Below are positions 5,552 through 6,700 of a stretch of DNA of 6,700 nucleotides, one piece after another. Under the pieces are notes generated by a model. The model did not search any database and was not told where the DNA came from. It saw nothing but the letters and a program-made list of their open reading frames with translations. The DNA is from 2-01-FULL-49-22 sp964639445. Lineage in GTDB: Bacteria > Patescibacteriota > Saccharimonadia > Saccharimonadales > UBA10212. Where the stretch lies: the NCBI GenBank assembly GCA_964639445.1, contig CAZXDA010000036.1:1-6700 (forward strand), read 5' to 3'. Position 1 is the stretch's first letter. Every line of letters starts with the position of its first letter. The translations under genes and the position numbers were made by a program.

Positions 5552-5755
5552 ATGGCAAAAAAGAGTGATAAGCGTAAAATTATCGGATTAACATGCGAGG
5601 CTTGCGGCAGGCGGCACTATTATTCCACCAAAAACAGCGTAAACACCCCAGACAAGGTGGAGCTAAGAAAGTATTGCCCGGTCAAAAGGACATACGCCAA
5701 GCAGGTTGAGACCAAGAAAAACTTGGGCCGCAATGTTGTTGTACCACGCCGCTAA
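5552..5755 (+). CDS. rpmG: 50S ribosomal protein L33
   Basis: L33 sits near the E-site on the 50S subunit. The ATG at 5552 (MAKKSDKRK) gives 67 residues. It is preferred over the in-frame GTG at 5543 because GGAG at 5540-5543 stands 8 nt upstream of the ATG. The L33 core is clear: IIGLTCEACGRRHYYSTKN then NTPDKVELRKYCP. In zinc-type L33 proteins two CxxC pairs bind zinc; here the first pair is C15/C18, but the second is C42-P-V-K45, so one ligand is missing. The basic C-terminal tail (about residues 50-67, ending VVVPRR) makes it longer than the usual 49-55 residues. The gene is a single unit between two tRNA genes. Confidence 0.9.
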   Translation: MAKKSDKRKIIGLTCEACGRRHYYSTKNSVNTPDKVELRKYCPVKRTYAKQVETKKNLGRNVVVPRR

Positions 5756-5767
5756 AACGGCTATTTT
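5748..5767 (+). terminator. Weak candidate terminator at the rpmG stop
   Basis: GCCG (5748-5751) pairs with CGGC (5758-5761) around a 6-nt loop that contains the TAA stop, and TATTTT follows. The stem is only 4 bp, so efficient termination is uncertain; the tRNA-Trp -10 begins a few bases later. Confidence 0.3.
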
Positions 5768-5771
5768 AAGG

Positions 5772-5777
5772 TATAAT
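5772..5777 (+). promoter_or_regulatory. -10 element for the tRNA-Trp/kinase unit
   Basis: A perfect TATAAT lies 16 bp before the tRNA-Trp acceptor. Initiation would be near 5784, leaving a leader of about 10 nt for RNase P. I see no convincing -35 and no extended TG. Confidence 0.6.
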
Positions 5778-5793
5778 TTGGGCGAGGAGACGA

Positions 5794-5868
5794 AGGGGCA
5801 TAGTACAATGGCTAGTATAAGGGTCTCCAAAACCCTAGATCGTGGTTCAATTCCACGTGCCCCTGCCA
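5794..5868 (+). tRNA. tRNA-Trp (anticodon CCA)
   Basis: The acceptor AGGGGCA (5794-5800) pairs with TGCCCCT (5858-5864), followed by discriminator G and encoded CCA (5866-5868). The anticodon region GGGTCTCCAAAACCC gives a 7-nt loop with anticodon CCA, reading UGG only. A1-U72 and G73 are the known bacterial TrpRS identity elements, and trpS itself lies upstream in this window. The T arm CGTGG/CCACG encloses TTCAATT. A CCA rather than TCA anticodon agrees with UGA being a stop here. Confidence 0.96.
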
Positions 5869-5879
5869 GATAAGATACT

Positions 5880-6542
5880 ATGAGTAAAATTATTCTCAAT
5901 AAACCGGTTTTGTTTTGTTTCTACGGCTATCCCGGTGCTGGTAAAAGCTATGTGGCGCGCAATTTGGAGCAGACGCTACAGATCGCCAGAGTCAGTGCCG
6001 ATGGTATTAGGCACGAACTATTTGCGCGCCCGCACTATGATGCCCAAGAAAACGCTGTCGTAGCTCACTTGATGAATTACATGACAGAAGAGTTTTTAAA
6101 AGCCGGGGCGAGTGTAGCCTATGACACTAACGCTATGCGTATTATGCAGCGCAAGAAACTGTATGAGATGGCGCGTAAGCACAAAGCGGAGTATTTGCTG
6201 TTGTGGCTACAAATAGATACCGAGAATGCTTTTATCCGCACTCAAAGACGAGATCGCCGCACGCAAGACGATAAATACTCGGAGCGGCAAACCAAAGCCA
6301 CATTTGAGCGGCAAGTAGCCCTAATGCAAAACCCTAAAGCTGGCGAGAGTTATATGGTCATATCCGGCAAACACTCCTTTGCCAGCCAAAAAAGTGCCAT
6401 TTTGAACCGGCTTTATCAACTGGGTTTAATAAGTCCTGAGATAGTTCAAAGAGGTATTGTTAAACCAGAACTTATTAATCTTGTGCCAAATCCGTATCTC
6501 GGCCAGGAAGAACTTAGCCGCCGCAACATAAACATAACGTAA
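5880..6542 (+). CDS. AAA_33/zeta-toxin-like P-loop kinase
   Basis: The 220-residue product is a P-loop kinase-fold protein. Walker A is GYPGAGKS at 16-23. D41 in RVSADGIR and D82 in VAYDTNAM lie where this family places substrate-binding and catalytic acids. An arginine-rich lid (about 120-127, RTQRRDRR) follows a WLQID strand. This pattern fits the AAA_33 group, which includes polynucleotide kinase-like and zeta-like enzymes; the substrate (nucleic-acid 5' end, nucleotide or small molecule) cannot be read from sequence. No antitoxin gene adjoins it, so a toxin role is unlikely. An in-frame TAA at 5871-5873 fixes the ATG at 5880, 11 nt after the tRNA-Trp CCA. The spacer GATAAGATACT has no clear Shine-Dalgarno. 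Co-transcription with tRNA-Trp is likely. Confidence 0.78.
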   Translation: MSKIILNKPVLFCFYGYPGAGKSYVARNLEQTLQIARVSADGIRHELFARPHYDAQENAVVAHLMNYMTEEFLKAGASVAYDTNAMRIMQRKKLYEMARKHKAEYLLLWLQIDTENAFIRTQRRDRRTQDDKYSERQTKATFERQVALMQNPKAGESYMVISGKHSFASQKSAILNRLYQLGLISPEIVQRGIVKPELINLVPNPYLGQEELSRRNINIT

Positions 6543-6545
6543 AAT

Positions 6546-6614
6546 GGCCCCGATTAGAAGTAGCGCGCTAAACACTAGCTCTGATTTTACAAAAATCAGA
6601 CTTCTAACGGGGCC
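6546..6614 (+). promoter_or_regulatory. Structured element 1: long bulged inverted repeat with inner hairpin
   Basis: The arm 6546-6561 pairs with 6600-6614 over 15 base pairs, interrupted only by a bulged A at 6553. Directly inside it, CTGATTTT (6581-6588) pairs with AAAATCAG (6592-6599) around a 3-nt ACA loop. The remaining 6562-6580 begins AGC and ends GCT and includes AGCGCGCT, allowing a small second arm and hence a three-way junction. It starts 3 bp after the kinase stop. No U-run follows the stem, so it is not a standard terminator. Confidence 0.7.
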
Positions 6615-6626
6615 TATCCCGTTAGA
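6603..6626 (+). promoter_or_regulatory. Alternative hairpin joining elements 1 and 2
   Basis: TCTAACGGG (6603-6611) is perfectly complementary to CCCGTTAGA (6618-6626), with a 6-nt loop GCCTAT. It uses the 3' arm of element 1 and the 5' arm of element 2, so it cannot form together with either of those stems. This is the arrangement of a two-state switch or of a compact palindromic operator. Confidence 0.65.
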
Positions 6627-6673
6627 CCCAGAATTTGTTAAAATTCGCCGCGAAGCGGAGGTCTAAACGGGAT
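6616..6673 (+). promoter_or_regulatory. Structured element 2: inverted repeat covering the RBS and start codon
   Basis: The arm 6616-6628 pairs with 6660-6673 over 13 base pairs with one bulged A. Two inner hairpins follow: GAATTT/AAATTC (6631-6636 with 6641-6646, loop GTTA) and CCGC/GCGG (6648-6651 with 6655-6658, loop GAA). The latter contains GCGAAGC, known as an unusually stable mini-hairpin in DNA. The Shine-Dalgarno GGAGG (6657-6661) is split between the second hairpin and the outer stem, and A6672-T6673 of the ATG are also paired. If transcribed whole, it would block translation initiation. Confidence 0.7.
6636..6644 (+). promoter_or_regulatory. Extended -10 promoter inside element 2
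   Basis: TG-T-TAAAAT (TTTGTTAAAAT from 6634) matches the TTTGCTAAAAT promoter at 4151. No -35 is evident. Initiation near 6651 would give a leader of about 21 nt containing GGAGG. The -10 occupies the first inner hairpin, so transcripts from here would lack the upstream arms. Confidence 0.5.
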
Positions 6674-6700
6674 GGCACAGCGCCGTGTAAACGTACCAGG
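6672..6700 (+). CDS. Start of an unidentified gene (3' truncated by window edge)
   Basis: An ATG at 6672 opens a frame reading MAQRRVNVPG to the window end. GGAGG at 6657-6661 lies 10 nt upstream, a good Shine-Dalgarno, and a promoter-like TGTTAAAAT precedes it. Ten residues with a basic start are too few to name a family. Its initiation region is embedded in element 2, so it is the likely target of whatever the repeats do. Confidence 0.6.

Noticed and set aside
5530..5568. Small upstream ORF MSERSESNGKKE overlapping the rpmG start
   Set aside because: It has no Shine-Dalgarno and its DNA includes the rpmG RBS region; it is most simply leader sequence. A regulatory uORF is possible but unsupported.
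5663..5899. Minus-strand ORF of 78 codons containing ARGIEPRSRV
   Set aside because: It is antisense to tRNA-Trp and rpmG, with the same tRNA-derived artefact.
6546..6614. Rho-independent terminator for the kinase unit
   Set aside because: The stem is strong but long and bulged with a complex interior, and CTATCCCG rather than a U-run follows it.
6601..6628. Integron attC-like site (TTCTAAC ... GTTAGAC)
   Set aside because: GTTAGAC fits GTTRRRY, but TTCTAAC does not fit RYYYAAC and the element is far too short for attC; there is no cassette context.
1..6700. UGA recoding as in some CPR lineages
   Set aside because: No gene needs an in-frame TGA, TGA ends two genes at expected positions, and the tRNA-Trp anticodon is CCA.

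Overview
The window reads as a compact bacterial housekeeping segment with every gene on the + strand, most probably from a Candidate Phyla Radiation (Patescibacteria) genome, perhaps Saccharibacteria. The reasons are the short, divergent but intact housekeeping proteins, very tight gene packing (4-bp start/stop overlaps, a CDS starting 5 nt after a tRNA), weak or missing Shine-Dalgarno sites at several genes, and a heptad AT-rich intergenic array. The lineage is inference from style and is not proven here. TGA serves as a normal stop (partial rplM, the RluA-family gene) and the tRNA-Trp has a CCA anticodon, so I see no sign of UGA recoding.

Layout: (1) 1-536, the end of rplM (L13) overlapping rpsI (S9), closed by an inverted repeat over the rpsI stop. 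(2) 537-663, a non-coding array of 7-bp units. (3) 664-3470, a tight trio of trpS, an S4/RluA-family pseudouridine synthase and a DNA polymerase III delta'-like clamp-loader subunit. (4) 3472-4143, a TPR protein with an N-terminal hydrophobic anchor, apparently expressed from its own extended -10 promoter with almost no leader. (5) 4153-5392, a promoter, tRNA-Thr(UGU), tRNA-Tyr(GUA) and a DHH/DHHA1 phosphoesterase that begins 5 nt after the tRNA-Tyr CCA. (6) 5385-5755, tRNA-Thr(GGU), then rpmG (L33) with its own promoter. (7) 5772-6542, tRNA-Trp(CCA) and a P-loop kinase starting 11 nt after that tRNA. (8) 6543-6700, a dense region of nested inverted repeats surrounding the promoter, RBS and ATG of a further gene that runs off the window.

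The genes share a translation theme: two ribosomal-protein segments upstream, L33 downstream, TrpRS with its cognate tRNA about 4 kb away, an rRNA-modification enzyme, and four tRNAs. Two protein genes appear to be carried on tRNA transcripts, so tRNA 3' processing could create their near-leaderless mRNAs. Several promoters share the form TTTG[C/T]TAnnAT.

The most interesting feature is the 6546-6673 block. A half-site TCTAA-(n)-CGGG occurs four times in alternating orientation. It can fold either as two separate bulged stems (A:B and C:D, the second covering the Shine-Dalgarno and start codon) or as a perfect B:C hairpin. It could be a four-half-site DNA operator around an extended -10 promoter, or an RNA switch if transcription enters from upstream.
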